Of a DNA stretch of 64,000 bases, positions 52,534 to 62,097 are shown piece after piece. Made by a program: the position numbers and the translations under genes. The notes beneath the pieces are model-generated. The model had not been told where the DNA came from. It saw only the letters and a program-made list of their open reading frames with translations, and made no database searches. The first letter of the stretch is position 1, and the number at the start of each line of letters is the position of its first letter. The stretch comes from Nitrospira sp. KM1 (GTDB lineage Bacteria; Nitrospirota; Nitrospiria; Nitrospirales; Nitrospiraceae): assembly GCF_011405515.1 (NCBI RefSeq), contig NZ_AP022671.1, positions 1,798,001 through 1,862,000 on the forward strand. Direction: 5' to 3'.

Positions 52534-54891
52534 TCAAGGCACAGCGCCGTCCCCCGCATTTGCCGGCAGGCTGCGGCGAAACTGCCGGGTGATAGACCAA
52601 TCGGACTGTCCACGTGTCTCCTGCCCCGATCCGGCAACCGCTTCTGATTCAATGAGTTGCCTCGCCTGTTGAATCTCATGCGCCGTCGTCAGCAGGATAA
52701 AGGTGTCTACTCCGAACGGCGCATGGACCCTCATAACTCCACTGTCCCCCAAGTCAATCATCGCCAGGTGCTCGGGGGATTTTTTTTCGAACCCTTTGGG
52801 GGGAATCAGGTTTTCGTATTCTTTGCTCGCATCGTTGGGAAACAACAGGGTCGATCGTCCTGATTGGTCGATCACAAAGACATAGACGTATCGCTGCTGG
52901 ATTCCCCAGGTTTGTTGAATGTTTTTGATGGTTTCACGATCGGACTCGAGCATCAGACGGTATGCGCCTTCACGCAACGTACCGGAGCCGGCAGCCGGCG
53001 TGCTGGCGGCCGGACGGAACGTCAGTTCATAGGGAAATCGCCGATCATCGGGACTGCTCTTGATAGAGAGCCACTGATGGATGCGGGCCAGTCCTGCCAG
53101 ACAGCTCTGCAAACCTCCGTGTGCGCAATCCATAGGTTTGTCATTGAAGGTGCCCCACAGGGTATGCACCGGAAGCGGCATCGGAGAATCAGCCTTTTCT
53201 GACGCCGCGGACCTAATAGGGTTTCGAAGCGCCCAGGCATAGTGCACGTGCCCGTCGCTCAAGCGACCCAACAACACGTATTGCGCTTCGTCCGAGTTCT
53301 TGACCAGTCGAATGGGATTCGGAATTGTCTCGATCGACGCCGTAAGGATCCGTTGCAATGCGGCGGAAGGAGGAATGTTCATGTAGAGCCGGATCGGGGC
53401 CCTCTCTTTCTGAAGTCGTTCGGCAATCTGCTTGGCCGTCGGCGCCGCACCGACCTTTTGTGTCCGGCCGTCAGGACCATGCAACAGCCACTCCGAGCCA
53501 TTCCAGGTCAAGAGATGAGTGGGTGATTGTTCGGTCGGTTCCACAACCCAAGTCATACCGATCTGCAATAGATGATCATGAAGCCCTGCGGCGAGGTGCT
53601 CCGCCTCATGCAGGTTTTTGACCGCAGGGGGAAGCCAAATACGGAGAGCCGCCGGGTCGGCATTTCCCTTGCGGCTGACCTCAAATTCATCTCCCGGCTT
53701 GAGCCGATTCCAGTCTCCCTGAACAACAGCAGCCTGACTCCTTGCGAGATTTCGCACGTTCGCTATGCGTAGCCGTACCGCCCCGGCCGCAGAGACTAAC
53801 TCCGTCCCGTTCGTCAGACCGATGGCACTCCCTCCCTGCACATCGACGTCATGAGGACCGTAGGCGCGGACGACATTGATTCGAAGTTTCGGCACATCGC
53901 CGTCCGGATCACCACCGAACAGCGGCGCTCGTTTCCGGGCTTCCGCCCCTGCGACCGCTGGATCCTGCTGCAGACCTTCGGCTTTCAACTTGGCTGTGAC
54001 CCGTCTCATGATCCGGTCCGCGGTCGCATTCACCGCCGTCTCGTTCAGGGCTTCAGTCAATGCAAGCGTGAAGGCCCCGTGCCATTCTGTTTGATCTCCC
54101 GCACGATGAAGCGCTTCCTTGGCCTGCTGATCTTCCTGTGTCGCGGAAATGATGAGCGCGCCCTCCCGCCGTTCAGGCTCCTGACCGGAGGGATGGGCCG
54201 GCGGCTCCTCACCGATCAACACCGCCACGTCGCGGTCATCCTCCTCCAGAAATCGCACTTGGGCCGCAGTGGGCACCGCCCCGCGTGAAATTGAACCGCT
54301 ATGGCAACTGTCGAAAATGGCCGTGAGCTTCGCACCTCGATCCAGCACCCGGGTAAACAGTCGATCCCACTCCTTGTCTCGAATGTCGATAATGGTCCGG
54401 TCCGCCTGTGCCCGATTGGCATCGGCGGGAACAATCGTTTCGTCTTTCCCGTCGAGTTCTGTCGAATTGGAATTTCGAATCCGGGATCCGTGACCCGCAT
54501 AAAAAAAGATGCTGAGGTCGCCAGGCTGGGCGGAATCGATGAGATGACGCTTGAACTGTTCGAGAATCTCGGCCCGAGTGGCCTGTTCATCGGTGAGGAG
54601 GATGACGTCCTGATGTCGAAAGCCGAACCGGCGGATCAACAACTCCCGGATGGCAGTGGCATCGTTGACCGATCCACGAAGGTTGGGCCAAGTGCGGCGG
54701 CCGCCGGATGATGAACGAGAAGGCCCGTCGGCCGCATGTCCTCCGTCGTAATGGTCGATGCCGACCAAGAGGGCCCGCCGATTTTCGGCATCTGATGGAT
54801 GCGGCAAGACCAGCCACGTCGCGAAAATGCAGGCCGCAGCGGCGAGGATCGTTCGCATTGCCGTGAAACGTGTCCTGCGTGAACTGCTCAT
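52534..54891 (-). CDS. Exported caspase-like protease (C14) with a DUF4384-type C-terminal domain
   Basis: 785 residues. Signal-like segment (MRTILAAAACIFATWLVLP). Caspase-like domain about 36-330: RALLVGIDHYDGG, NDATAIRELLIRRFGFRHQD, catalytic His134 in FFYAGHGSRIR and Cys196 in IFDSCHSGS. A middle region of unclear fold (about 330-640) follows. The last 150 residues resemble DUF4384 (YRLMLESDRETIKNIQQTWG, YVYVFVIDQSGRSTLLFPND). DUF4384 is widely found with bacterial caspase-like domains. Active-site residues are intact. No clear ribosome site at 54891; an ATG at 54858 starts the signal peptide directly and is a fair alternative. Confidence 0.9.
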   Translation of the reverse strand: MSSSRRTRFTAMRTILAAAACIFATWLVLPHPSDAENRRALLVGIDHYDGGHAADGPSRSSSGGRRTWPNLRGSVNDATAIRELLIRRFGFRHQDVILLTDEQATRAEILEQFKRHLIDSAQPGDLSIFFYAGHGSRIRNSNSTELDGKDETIVPADANRAQADRTIIDIRDKEWDRLFTRVLDRGAKLTAIFDSCHSGSISRGAVPTAAQVRFLEEDDRDVAVLIGEEPPAHPSGQEPERREGALIISATQEDQQAKEALHRAGDQTEWHGAFTLALTEALNETAVNATADRIMRRVTAKLKAEGLQQDPAVAGAEARKRAPLFGGDPDGDVPKLRINVVRAYGPHDVDVQGGSAIGLTNGTELVSAAGAVRLRIANVRNLARSQAAVVQGDWNRLKPGDEFEVSRKGNADPAALRIWLPPAVKNLHEAEHLAAGLHDHLLQIGMTWVVEPTEQSPTHLLTWNGSEWLLHGPDGRTQKVGAAPTAKQIAERLQKERAPIRLYMNIPPSAALQRILTASIETIPNPIRLVKNSDEAQYVLLGRLSDGHVHYAWALRNPIRSAASEKADSPMPLPVHTLWGTFNDKPMDCAHGGLQSCLAGLARIHQWLSIKSSPDDRRFPYELTFRPAASTPAAGSGTLREGAYRLMLESDRETIKNIQQTWGIQQRYVYVFVIDQSGRSTLLFPNDASKEYENLIPPKGFEKKSPEHLAMIDLGDSGVMRVHAPFGVDTFILLTTAHEIQQARQLIESEAVAGSGQETRGQSDWSITRQFRRSLPANAGDGAVP

Positions 54892-55005
54892 GGAGCGGAG
54901 GGCGCCGGGTGTCTTAAGTCTTGTACGGTTTGATACACTGGGCCGCGCCTGTTAGGGGTTCCTTGCCGCACGTGTTTCGCATGTGCCCGCGGCGGCCTTG
55001 GGACA

Positions 55006-56640
55006 GTGAGCCCGCAAACCGGTTCGCGATGCATGATGTCTTCATGGCTTGATCCATCCGTCCTGCTCAAAAAGCTCATCGAATCGCTTCGGCATCGGCT
55101 CAAACCGTTGGAGCCCATTATAGCGCCGGTCGCCCAAATCTGGCGAAACCTCCCTTCATTCGTACAGCTCCTGCTCAAGAGCATCGCGATCGGCCTTGGG
55201 GCCGCGGTTATCCTGCACATCTGTCGGCCATACATTCCGGGGGTCGTCCCGGCAGAGCGGTCGGCAACGGATTGGGCGATTAACTTCTGGAAAGACCGTT
55301 CGGTCGAATCGCCGGCCTTATCGGAGCGGTTCGTCTTTGTCGATATCGACGAAGCAACCTACCAACAATGGGGAGAGCAGCTGTTCGTCCCACGGGACAA
55401 ACTGCTCGCCCTGATCCGATTTGCCGTCGTGGCACAGGCCAAGCTGCTCGTCGTGGACACGGAATTGACCAAACGTGTCGCGCTTGTGCCGGCACAGACC
55501 GGAGGACTTTCCCCTCGAGAGGCCGGCGGGGACGCAGATGAACTCTTGAAGAACTATCTTGGCTCTTACAGCCGCCTGCTCCCGCAAGGAGACGGGGCTG
55601 AAAGCCGCGTACCGGTTATTTTTGTCCGGTCTATCGGACAGCCGCTGCTGCAGCCGGACGCGGACGGACGAATTCCTGACGGCACCCAGCACGAGACCGC
55701 CGCCTCGATTTCGGAAGAGCGTCCCTCTGAATTTCTTGAGAGCACGTTGGCAAACTCCATCGTGTTGCATTGGGCATCGGCCTTGATCGAGCGCGATGAT
55801 GACGGCGTGGTCCGCGATTGGCGTTTATTCGAACCAACCTGCATCAAGGGAACACCAAACGTGACCCCTTCGATCGCGCTCCTCGCCTGGGCTCTGGTCA
55901 GGCAACCGGAATTGGATGGAGGGGCGTTTGCCGTCACCCGGTTTCGATCGGGACTGCGAGAACGATTTGCTCCCCCCGACACGTTTTGCACCCGGATGGC
56001 ATCCGCTGGGATTCCCGATCCAAAGGCGCGACCGTCGAAGGCCTGGAGATTGATCGATCGGTCGTTGGGGAAACCGGTGGTCTTGAGTCTCAATCCCGAC
56101 GATCTCGAACATCGCGTCTTCTATAAATTTCTCCCCGATTCGGTGCAGGCGGAACTGTTTTCACGGGTCCGCGCCTCCATCATTACCGACCCTCCTGTTG
56201 GCCGCCCGTTGAGTCCCGATTGGCTCAAAGGAAAGATCGTGGTGATTGGGTCAAGTTACGGCGCGGCCCACGACCGCCATGTCACCCCTTTGGGTGAAAT
56301 GCCGGGCGGCTTGGTCGTGATCAATGAAATCAACGCCCTTCTTGAATACGGCCAGATCCGTGAACCCGACGCCCGGATCCGTTGGACGGTGCTGATTGCC
56401 CTGATCATGGCCTTCAGCCTTTCCTTTTCCTACTTTACGAAGTCGTGGGGCACGCGGGTGGCCCGGCTCATCATCAACGTCCTCTTCATCCCTTTGAGTC
56501 TCTGGCTTTTTCAATATGGATGGTGGTTAGATATTGTCTTCCCGTTGATGGTGCTCCAGGCGTACGGTCTCCTGGTCGATTTTCAAGTGGAGCCGCAGAC
56601 GATCAAACGTAAGGCGGCAAGCCAGGCATCGCCGCGATAA
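55006..56640 (+). CDS. CHASE2-domain membrane protein without an output domain
   Basis: 544 residues. One N-terminal membrane helix (about 55-75, SIAIGLGAAVILHICRPY), then a CHASE2 extracytoplasmic sensor (about 85-440: AERSATDWAINFWKDRSV; FVFVDIDEATYQQWGEQLFV; AQAKLLVVDTELTKRV; GKIVVIGSSYGAAHDRHVTP, EMPGGLVVINEINALLEYGQ, all typical). Three C-terminal helices (WTVLIALIMAFSLSFSYF; IINVLFIPLSLWLF; IVFPLMVLQAYGLL) follow. CHASE2 usually feeds a kinase, cyclase or diguanylate cyclase; here only about 20 residues follow. It is divergent from the large caspase-like gene. The start could also be the ATGs at 55033 or 55036. Confidence 0.88.
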   Translation: MSPQTGSRCMMSSWLDPSVLLKKLIESLRHRLKPLEPIIAPVAQIWRNLPSFVQLLLKSIAIGLGAAVILHICRPYIPGVVPAERSATDWAINFWKDRSVESPALSERFVFVDIDEATYQQWGEQLFVPRDKLLALIRFAVVAQAKLLVVDTELTKRVALVPAQTGGLSPREAGGDADELLKNYLGSYSRLLPQGDGAESRVPVIFVRSIGQPLLQPDADGRIPDGTQHETAASISEERPSEFLESTLANSIVLHWASALIERDDDGVVRDWRLFEPTCIKGTPNVTPSIALLAWALVRQPELDGGAFAVTRFRSGLRERFAPPDTFCTRMASAGIPDPKARPSKAWRLIDRSLGKPVVLSLNPDDLEHRVFYKFLPDSVQAELFSRVRASIITDPPVGRPLSPDWLKGKIVVIGSSYGAAHDRHVTPLGEMPGGLVVINEINALLEYGQIREPDARIRWTVLIALIMAFSLSFSYFTKSWGTRVARLIINVLFIPLSLWLFQYGWWLDIVFPLMVLQAYGLLVDFQVEPQTIKRKAASQASPR

Positions 56641-56659
56641 CCCGGCAGTTGAGGCCTCC

Positions 56660-57565
56660 TTGAACCTTCTCGCCCGTCTTCTGTTCGTATGGATTGCGAT
56701 CTGCAGTATCAACCTGGCCCACGGCGGTCCGTCCGACGGTACAGGTCCGGTAGGATATGTTGAACAGCTGGCTGGCAATCTCGACAGCTTCTCTATCGAA
56801 CGGGCAGGACGTACGCTCTCACCGGCGCTCCTCCTTCCTGTCCAAACCGGCGACCGGCTGTCGGTTCGCGGACGAGGAAACATCCTCTCTCTCCAATGCG
56901 GGAATCGTCGCATCCGAGTGACCGAGCTCGAGTCCCCTTTTGTCGTGCCGCCGAATGCGACGCCGCCCGGCTTCCTGTCGCGCCTGGGTGTCCTCCTCCT
57001 CGATGTCGGCGGTCGGTTAACCACGCAGCAGGCCAAGTCGGTGACCAAAGTCGCCACGAGCAGCCGTGGACACGACGAACCGCTTGCAATCCCACTATTG
57101 CAAGGCAGGACGTCCCACCTCGCTTTGCCGGATAAGACGCTCTATGTTGCCTGGGCAGGCGGTTCACCGCCCTATGAGGTGCGGGTGACTTCGGTCAAAT
57201 CAGAATCGCGGCAAATCGCCGCCCTCGGGGGCATCGAGGATCAGCGCGCCATCGTCGCGCTTTCTCACTCGTTGCCGATCGGCTTCGCACAGGTAGAAAT
57301 TATCGATCACGACGGAAGCACCGCGCGGGGACTGTTCGAAGTCATCCCGGCCAAGCGATTGCCGACAGCTGAGGCGGCGTTGAATGACACCGACGTTCCG
57401 GCGTCTCTGAAACAAATATTGTGGATGGATGCCTTGCTGAAAGACAGCCCGGCAGAATGGAGTTTTCAAGCCTATCAGGTCATCTCGCCGTTGGTCCCGG
57501 AATCCCAGCCTGCGCAGGCGCTCCGTGATTGTCTCGAGCGCACCGTGAGCTGTTACGATCGATAG
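56660..57565 (+). CDS. Exported FecR-like protein
   Basis: 301 residues starting at TTG. Signal peptide (LLARLLFVWIAICSINLAHG). Residues 32-115 resemble a free FecR-type domain: GYVEQLAGNLDSFSIERAGR, LLPVQTGDRLSVRGRGNILS, QCGNRRIRVTELESPFVV; this is the 'G.v....G.v.v.r.g' pattern of the family without the cytoplasmic half. The C-terminal half has an Ig-like strand pattern (LPDKTLYVAWAGGSPPYEVR) and helices. It starts 20 bp after the CHASE2 gene and likely belongs to one operon with it. Function unknown. Confidence 0.78.
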   Translation: MNLLARLLFVWIAICSINLAHGGPSDGTGPVGYVEQLAGNLDSFSIERAGRTLSPALLLPVQTGDRLSVRGRGNILSLQCGNRRIRVTELESPFVVPPNATPPGFLSRLGVLLLDVGGRLTTQQAKSVTKVATSSRGHDEPLAIPLLQGRTSHLALPDKTLYVAWAGGSPPYEVRVTSVKSESRQIAALGGIEDQRAIVALSHSLPIGFAQVEIIDHDGSTARGLFEVIPAKRLPTAEAALNDTDVPASLKQILWMDALLKDSPAEWSFQAYQVISPLVPESQPAQALRDCLERTVSCYDR

Positions 57566-57610
57566 TTCGCAGGCAACATCCCCGGCCGCCGACCATTCAA
57601 TCCCGTCGAC

Positions 57611-57910
57611 CTACTTTTTTCGCAATTTGAGGACCTCACGCTGCCTGGGCTTCGTCTGTTCATGAAGCTCTGTCGTGTCAGAGACGGGTTGCTCTGGCTT
57701 CTCCGGCATGCGCTGGTGACCTTCCCGTATCGAGCGCAGTTGGGCCGCATACAGCCGGCACTCTTCGCAGAAAAACAGATGGGTCTGAAACTTCGCGTTG
57801 ACCATGGAAGACAATGTTTGCCTTGGCCCTGCGATGATTCTGGTCACATGCCTGCAGGGCAACGTCAGACGGGTAATAATGTTCTTCATGGAGTTCCAAC
57901 CTTGCTCCAT
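57611..57910 (-). CDS. Small zinc-finger anti-sigma-like protein
   Basis: 99 residues from the ATG at 57910 (GGTGAG upstream); ATGs at 57889 and 57955 are alternatives. The core is an anti-sigma zinc-finger layout: CRHVTRIIAGPRQTLSSMVN (first Cys), then KFQTHLFFCEECRLYAAQLR with H-x3-C-x2-C. In this family the cluster binds zinc and the helices grip a sigma factor. The C-terminal tail (about 40 residues) is charged and has no membrane helix. No sigma-factor gene is adjacent in the window. Confidence 0.78.
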   Translation of the reverse strand: MEQGWNSMKNIITRLTLPCRHVTRIIAGPRQTLSSMVNAKFQTHLFFCEECRLYAAQLRSIREGHQRMPEKPEQPVSDTTELHEQTKPRQREVLKLRKK

Positions 57911-58218
57911 GGTCTCACCGCCGTGGAGACTCTTCAAGAGTTCAGTCGGCTGCAATGATGTTTTTTGCTATTGCACTCATTATTGTTTTGTAGAACCGAC
58001 CGCGTTCTGAATCAGTGCATTTCCGACACTGCACGCAGTCCTTTCGAATGCCAGGCAGGCGACGTCGTTGCCTTGTTGGAAACGTATGAATGCTGTGTGC
58101 ACCACGATGGCGGGCTCGGGGAAGGTGTAACTGCGGGCTTGGAGATTCAGCGAATCAGAGGATCTGCATGGCACGAATTGAGAAGAGATTAGAGATAACG
58201 GGAAATTAAACTTTCAAA
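57911..58218. other. 308-bp gap with no clear gene
   Basis: Short frames on the minus strand run upstream of the anti-sigma-like gene but lack sigma-factor motifs. TTGCAATAG-type AT-rich DNA near 57965-57985 could hold its promoter. Nothing else supported. Confidence 0.4.
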
Positions 58219-60900
58219 TTACTCTCCCGACTGCTGAATGAGCTTTGCGACGAGACCAGTCCAGCCGGTCTGGTGACTTGCTCCGATGCCTGCGCCATTG
58301 TCGCCGTGAAAATATTCATAGAAGCAGAGATGGTTCTGCCAATGCGGGTCCTCCTGGAACACTCGTGTGCCTCCAAAGACCGGCCGTTCTCCCTTCTCAT
58401 TTGTCAGAAAGACATGCGTCAATCGGCGCGACAGTTCGCGGGCGACCTGCCAGAGCGTCATGTGGTGCCCCGATCCAGTCGGATATTCGACCTGAAAATC
58501 GTCTCCGAGAAAAAAATGAAACTTTTGCAGCGACTCGATGAGGAGAAAATTCACCGGAAACCAGACCGGCCCTCGCCAATTGGAATTGCCGCCGAACAGG
58601 TCGGTTGACGATTCCGCCGGCTCGTAGTCCACTCGATGCTCGTGCCCCATCACCGAAAGGATGTAGGGGTGCTCTTTGTGATGGCGGGACAGGGCTCTGA
58701 TACCGTATGGAGACAGAAATTCCTGCTCGTCCAGCATGTACCGAAGCACGGACCGCAGCCGGTCGCGAGTCACCAGCGAGAGAAACCTTCTCACGCCACC
58801 GTCGTACGATTGCGTCTCGATGTGCTGACCAAAGTCCGGCCGGTTTTCGATGAACCACTGCATCCGATGCTTGAAGCGGGGCAGACGGTCGACCAGGTCG
58901 GAGTCGAGCGTATCGACGGCGAACAGGGGAATGAGTCCCACCATCGAGCGCACCTTCAGATGGTGGGTATCTCCGTTGGGCAGATGCAGCACGTCATAGA
59001 AGAAGCCGTCTTCCCGATTCCACAATTCGATCTTCTCGCCGCCCATGTTATTCATCGCGCGGCAAATATAGACAAAATGTTCGAAGAACTTGCTCGCCAC
59101 ATCCTCGTACGCGACGTTGTCCCGGGCGAGTTCCAGCGCGATGGTCAACATGTTGAGACAGTACATGCCCATCCAGCTCGTCGCATCCGATTGCTCGATG
59201 CGCCCTCCGGTGGGGAGAGGCGCGCTCCGGTCGAACACGCCGATGTTATCGAGTCCGAGAAATCCCCCCTGGAAGATATTCTTGCCGTCCATGTCCTTGC
59301 GATTCACCCACCAGGTAAAATTCAGCAGCAGCTTGTGAAAGACGCGCTCCAGAAAACGGCGGTCGCCCACCCCTTTGCGCTTCTTTTCGATCTTATAGAC
59401 GCGCCACGCCGCCCAGGCATGCACAGGGGGATTGACATCGCCGAACGCCCATTCATAGGCGGGCATTTGGCCGTTGGGGTGCATATACCATTCACGGAGC
59501 ATCAGAACCAATTGCTCTTTCGCAAAGGTGGCATCGACCAGGGATAGGGGGATGCAGTGGAACGCCAGATCCCATGCGGCATACCAGGGGTATTCCCATT
59601 TGTCGGGCATCGAGATCACATCCGCATTGTAGAGATGCGTCCAATCCGCATTCCGACCGCGCAGCCGTTCAGCCGGAGGTTCGGTACCGACCGTATCGCC
59701 CTTCAACCACCGGTTCACCTCGTAGTGATAGAACTGCTTGCCCCAGAGCAACCCGGCAAACGCTTGCCGTTGCACGCGCCGCGCATCCTCCGACAGATTG
59801 GCGGGAGCCAACTGGTCGTAAAACTCATTCGCCTCGCGAATCCGCTCCTCGAACACGGCATCGAAGTCCTGATGGCTGAATGCCGGTACAGCTTCCTCAT
59901 TGGTGAATCTCAGTCGAACGGTCTTGCTCACACCGGGTGCCAACGTGAACACATATTGAGCCGACGCTTTGGTGCCGATGTGGTCCGGATTGACTGCGTC
60001 CTTGTCGCCCTGCACGATGTAATCGTGAAAACTGTCCTTCACATACCGGCTGCATTCCGCATCTCCATACAGGCGGCGGGTATTCGTTTCATTTTCAGTG
60101 AACAGGAGGTTCGGTCGCCCCTCGCAGACCAATCGTCGCAGCCCGTAATATTCGTGGATCGTTTCGATGACGCTTGCCTGGTTGCTTGATTCTGCCTGTC
60201 TGAACCGGGGCCGCCGGATATCGGAACCCCATGACCACGTGTTGCGATACCAGATGGTGGGGAGCAAAGTCAGCTCGGCCGACACGGGCCCGCGATTGAT
60301 CATCTGGATACGTATGCACACGTCTTCCGGAGTCGCTTTCGCATATTCCACGATTACGTCGAAGTACCTGCTCCCATCGAAGACACCGGTATCGATCAAT
60401 TCGTATTCCGGTTCTTTGCGCGCCCTCCGGCGGTTTTCCTCCAGGAGTTGGGCATAGGGGAACGCAGCCTGTGGATACTTGTAGAGGAATTTCATGTACG
60501 AATGCGTGGGCGTGGAGTCCAGATAAAAGTAGTACTCTTTGACGTCTTCGCCGTGGTTCCCCTCGGGACCTGTGAGGCCGAACAGCCGCTCCTTCAGGAT
60601 GTGGTCGCGGCCGTTCCAGAGTGCAATGGCGAAACACATGAACTGATGGCGGTCGCACAGGCCGGCAAGGCCATCCTCGTTCCAGCGAAACGTGCGGGAG
60701 CGGGCATGATCGTGTGGAAACGACTCCCAAGCGGAGCCGTCGCGGCTATAATCTTCCCGGACGGTGCCCCATGCCCGGTCGCTGAGATAGGGCCCCCAGC
60801 GTTTCCAGTGGCGTTTCCGGTGAGCGTCGTCTTCCAGGCGCTGTTGTTCTGCACTGATCGGCACAGATGCCGTGTCGGTCTTCCGGCTTTCAGTCTCCAC
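58219..60900 (-). CDS. Large glucosidase-type glycoside hydrolase (MGH1/GH63-like)
   Basis: 893 residues from a GTG at 60900, chosen because AAGGAG lies just upstream in the DNA; a GTG eight codons earlier (60924) is the alternative. The N-terminal region holds [20 protein letters not shown] and a beta domain ([32 protein letters not shown]). The (alpha/alpha)6 domain includes [20 protein letters not shown] (acidic residue in a GH63-like site), [36 protein letters not shown] and [20 protein letters not shown]. Related enzymes cleave alpha-glucosides, some trimming glucosylglycerate-type solutes; the substrate here is open. No signal peptide. Confidence 0.88.
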   Translation of the reverse strand: METESRKTDTASVPISAEQQRLEDDAHRKRHWKRWGPYLSDRAWGTVREDYSRDGSAWESFPHDHARSRTFRWNEDGLAGLCDRHQFMCFAIALWNGRDHILKERLFGLTGPEGNHGEDVKEYYFYLDSTPTHSYMKFLYKYPQAAFPYAQLLEENRRRARKEPEYELIDTGVFDGSRYFDVIVEYAKATPEDVCIRIQMINRGPVSAELTLLPTIWYRNTWSWGSDIRRPRFRQAESSNQASVIETIHEYYGLRRLVCEGRPNLLFTENETNTRRLYGDAECSRYVKDSFHDYIVQGDKDAVNPDHIGTKASAQYVFTLAPGVSKTVRLRFTNEEAVPAFSHQDFDAVFEERIREANEFYDQLAPANLSEDARRVQRQAFAGLLWGKQFYHYEVNRWLKGDTVGTEPPAERLRGRNADWTHLYNADVISMPDKWEYPWYAAWDLAFHCIPLSLVDATFAKEQLVLMLREWYMHPNGQMPAYEWAFGDVNPPVHAWAAWRVYKIEKKRKGVGDRRFLERVFHKLLLNFTWWVNRKDMDGKNIFQGGFLGLDNIGVFDRSAPLPTGGRIEQSDATSWMGMYCLNMLTIALELARDNVAYEDVASKFFEHFVYICRAMNNMGGEKIELWNREDGFFYDVLHLPNGDTHHLKVRSMVGLIPLFAVDTLDSDLVDRLPRFKHRMQWFIENRPDFGQHIETQSYDGGVRRFLSLVTRDRLRSVLRYMLDEQEFLSPYGIRALSRHHKEHPYILSVMGHEHRVDYEPAESSTDLFGGNSNWRGPVWFPVNFLLIESLQKFHFFLGDDFQVEYPTGSGHHMTLWQVARELSRRLTHVFLTNEKGERPVFGGTRVFQEDPHWQNHLCFYEYFHGDNGAGIGASHQTGWTGLVAKLIQQSGE

Positions 60901-61075
60901 ACATCTCCTTCGGAAGGGGTGCACGCGCGTTGAAACAATTTGCAGACGACGATTGGCGCAGCCTAGTCTGCGGGAAATCCATAGTCAAGCCGACGGGGAA
61001 TCTCTCCATCGAAGTATGAGACGCGGACCGCAATGAATCAGGCTGTTTTATGATTGCATGGCCGGAATGATCCGC

Positions 61076-62008
61076 TCACCAGCCCGCCCCTCGTGCGATG
61101 ATTCGGAGCCGATACACGGACGAACCACCCGTCATGAACAGCGTCCGCCCGTCCTCCCCCCACGCCACGTTGGACGACGGCATTCCCGTTTCAACGGTAC
61201 CCAATAGCGTCCCATCCGGAGCAATCACACTCAGCCCGCCGTAGCGCGAGCCGAATATGTTTCCGTCTCGATCCAGCTTGAATCCATCCGGTCCGTCCGG
61301 TCCAGAAAACGGCTGCTTATGCCAACGCGCCGCGTCGAAAAATACGCGGCCGTTCGACACCGTACCGTCTGCCTTCAGATCATAGGCCAACCATGCCGAG
61401 CGATTCGGATCGACGTCGGAGATATACAAAATGTTTTCGTCCGGCGAGAAGGCGATGCCATTGGGCGCGAATATGTCGTGAACAATCAACGTGACGGCGC
61501 CTTCAGGCGTGAGCCGGTAGACTCCCTGTATCGGCGCCTTGTCCGGATCGTGAAATGTCTCGGGAAGCCCGAAAGGCGGATCGGTAAAATAGAGGTCCCC
61601 GTTGGATCGGAAGACCAGATCATTGGGACTGTTAAATCGATAGCCGCCATGGCCGGACGCCAGCGTCGACATGCGTCCGTCCTGTTCCAACCTGCCGATT
61701 TCGCGATCTCCGTGCCGGCACAATACCAAGCGACCCTTGGTATCGAAGGCCAGTCCGTTCGATCCGGGCTCTTTCCCGCGAAACGGAGCTGCCCCACTGT
61801 ACCCGCTTCGCTTCAAAAACGGTCTGGTGCCGCGGCCATCTTTCCATGCATAGACGGTATTTGAGGGGATATCGGAAAACAACAACACTCCTGTGCGCCT
61901 GTCCCACACAGGTCCTTCGGTCCAGGTAAAACCATCGGCAATCTGTTCGATGAGAGTGTCGTGGGGGACGAGCCGGTCGAATCTGGGGTCGAGCGCACGA
62001 ATAGGCAT
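61076..62008 (-). CDS. SMP-30/gluconolactonase-like protein
   Basis: 310 residues, a six-bladed beta-propeller. Metal site residues: Glu in GFTWTEGPVWDRRTGVLLFS, Asn in RFNSPNDLVFRSNGDLYFTD, and the asparagine/aspartate of VHDIFAPNGIAFSPDENILY and GPDGFKLDRDGNIFGSRYGG. Family enzymes open lactones (gluconolactone) or act on esters. A lactonase next to a large glucosidase could be a sugar-use pair, but the two genes are 175 bp apart and no sugar dehydrogenase is near. It lacks a signal peptide and is cytoplasmic by sequence. Confidence 0.9.
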   Translation of the reverse strand: MPIRALDPRFDRLVPHDTLIEQIADGFTWTEGPVWDRRTGVLLFSDIPSNTVYAWKDGRGTRPFLKRSGYSGAAPFRGKEPGSNGLAFDTKGRLVLCRHGDREIGRLEQDGRMSTLASGHGGYRFNSPNDLVFRSNGDLYFTDPPFGLPETFHDPDKAPIQGVYRLTPEGAVTLIVHDIFAPNGIAFSPDENILYISDVDPNRSAWLAYDLKADGTVSNGRVFFDAARWHKQPFSGPDGPDGFKLDRDGNIFGSRYGGLSVIAPDGTLLGTVETGMPSSNVAWGEDGRTLFMTGGSSVYRLRIIARGAGW

Positions 62009-62097
62009 GGTGGAACCGGGAACGGGAGGTCAGCTACAGGCGGGAGATCCTTTGGCCCACGGCTCAAAGGATTTCCCGCCCATGCCTGTGTACGGCG

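Noticed and set aside
58245-58608. Plus-strand frames opposite the glucosidase end
   Set aside because: Antisense shadows of a well-supported large gene.
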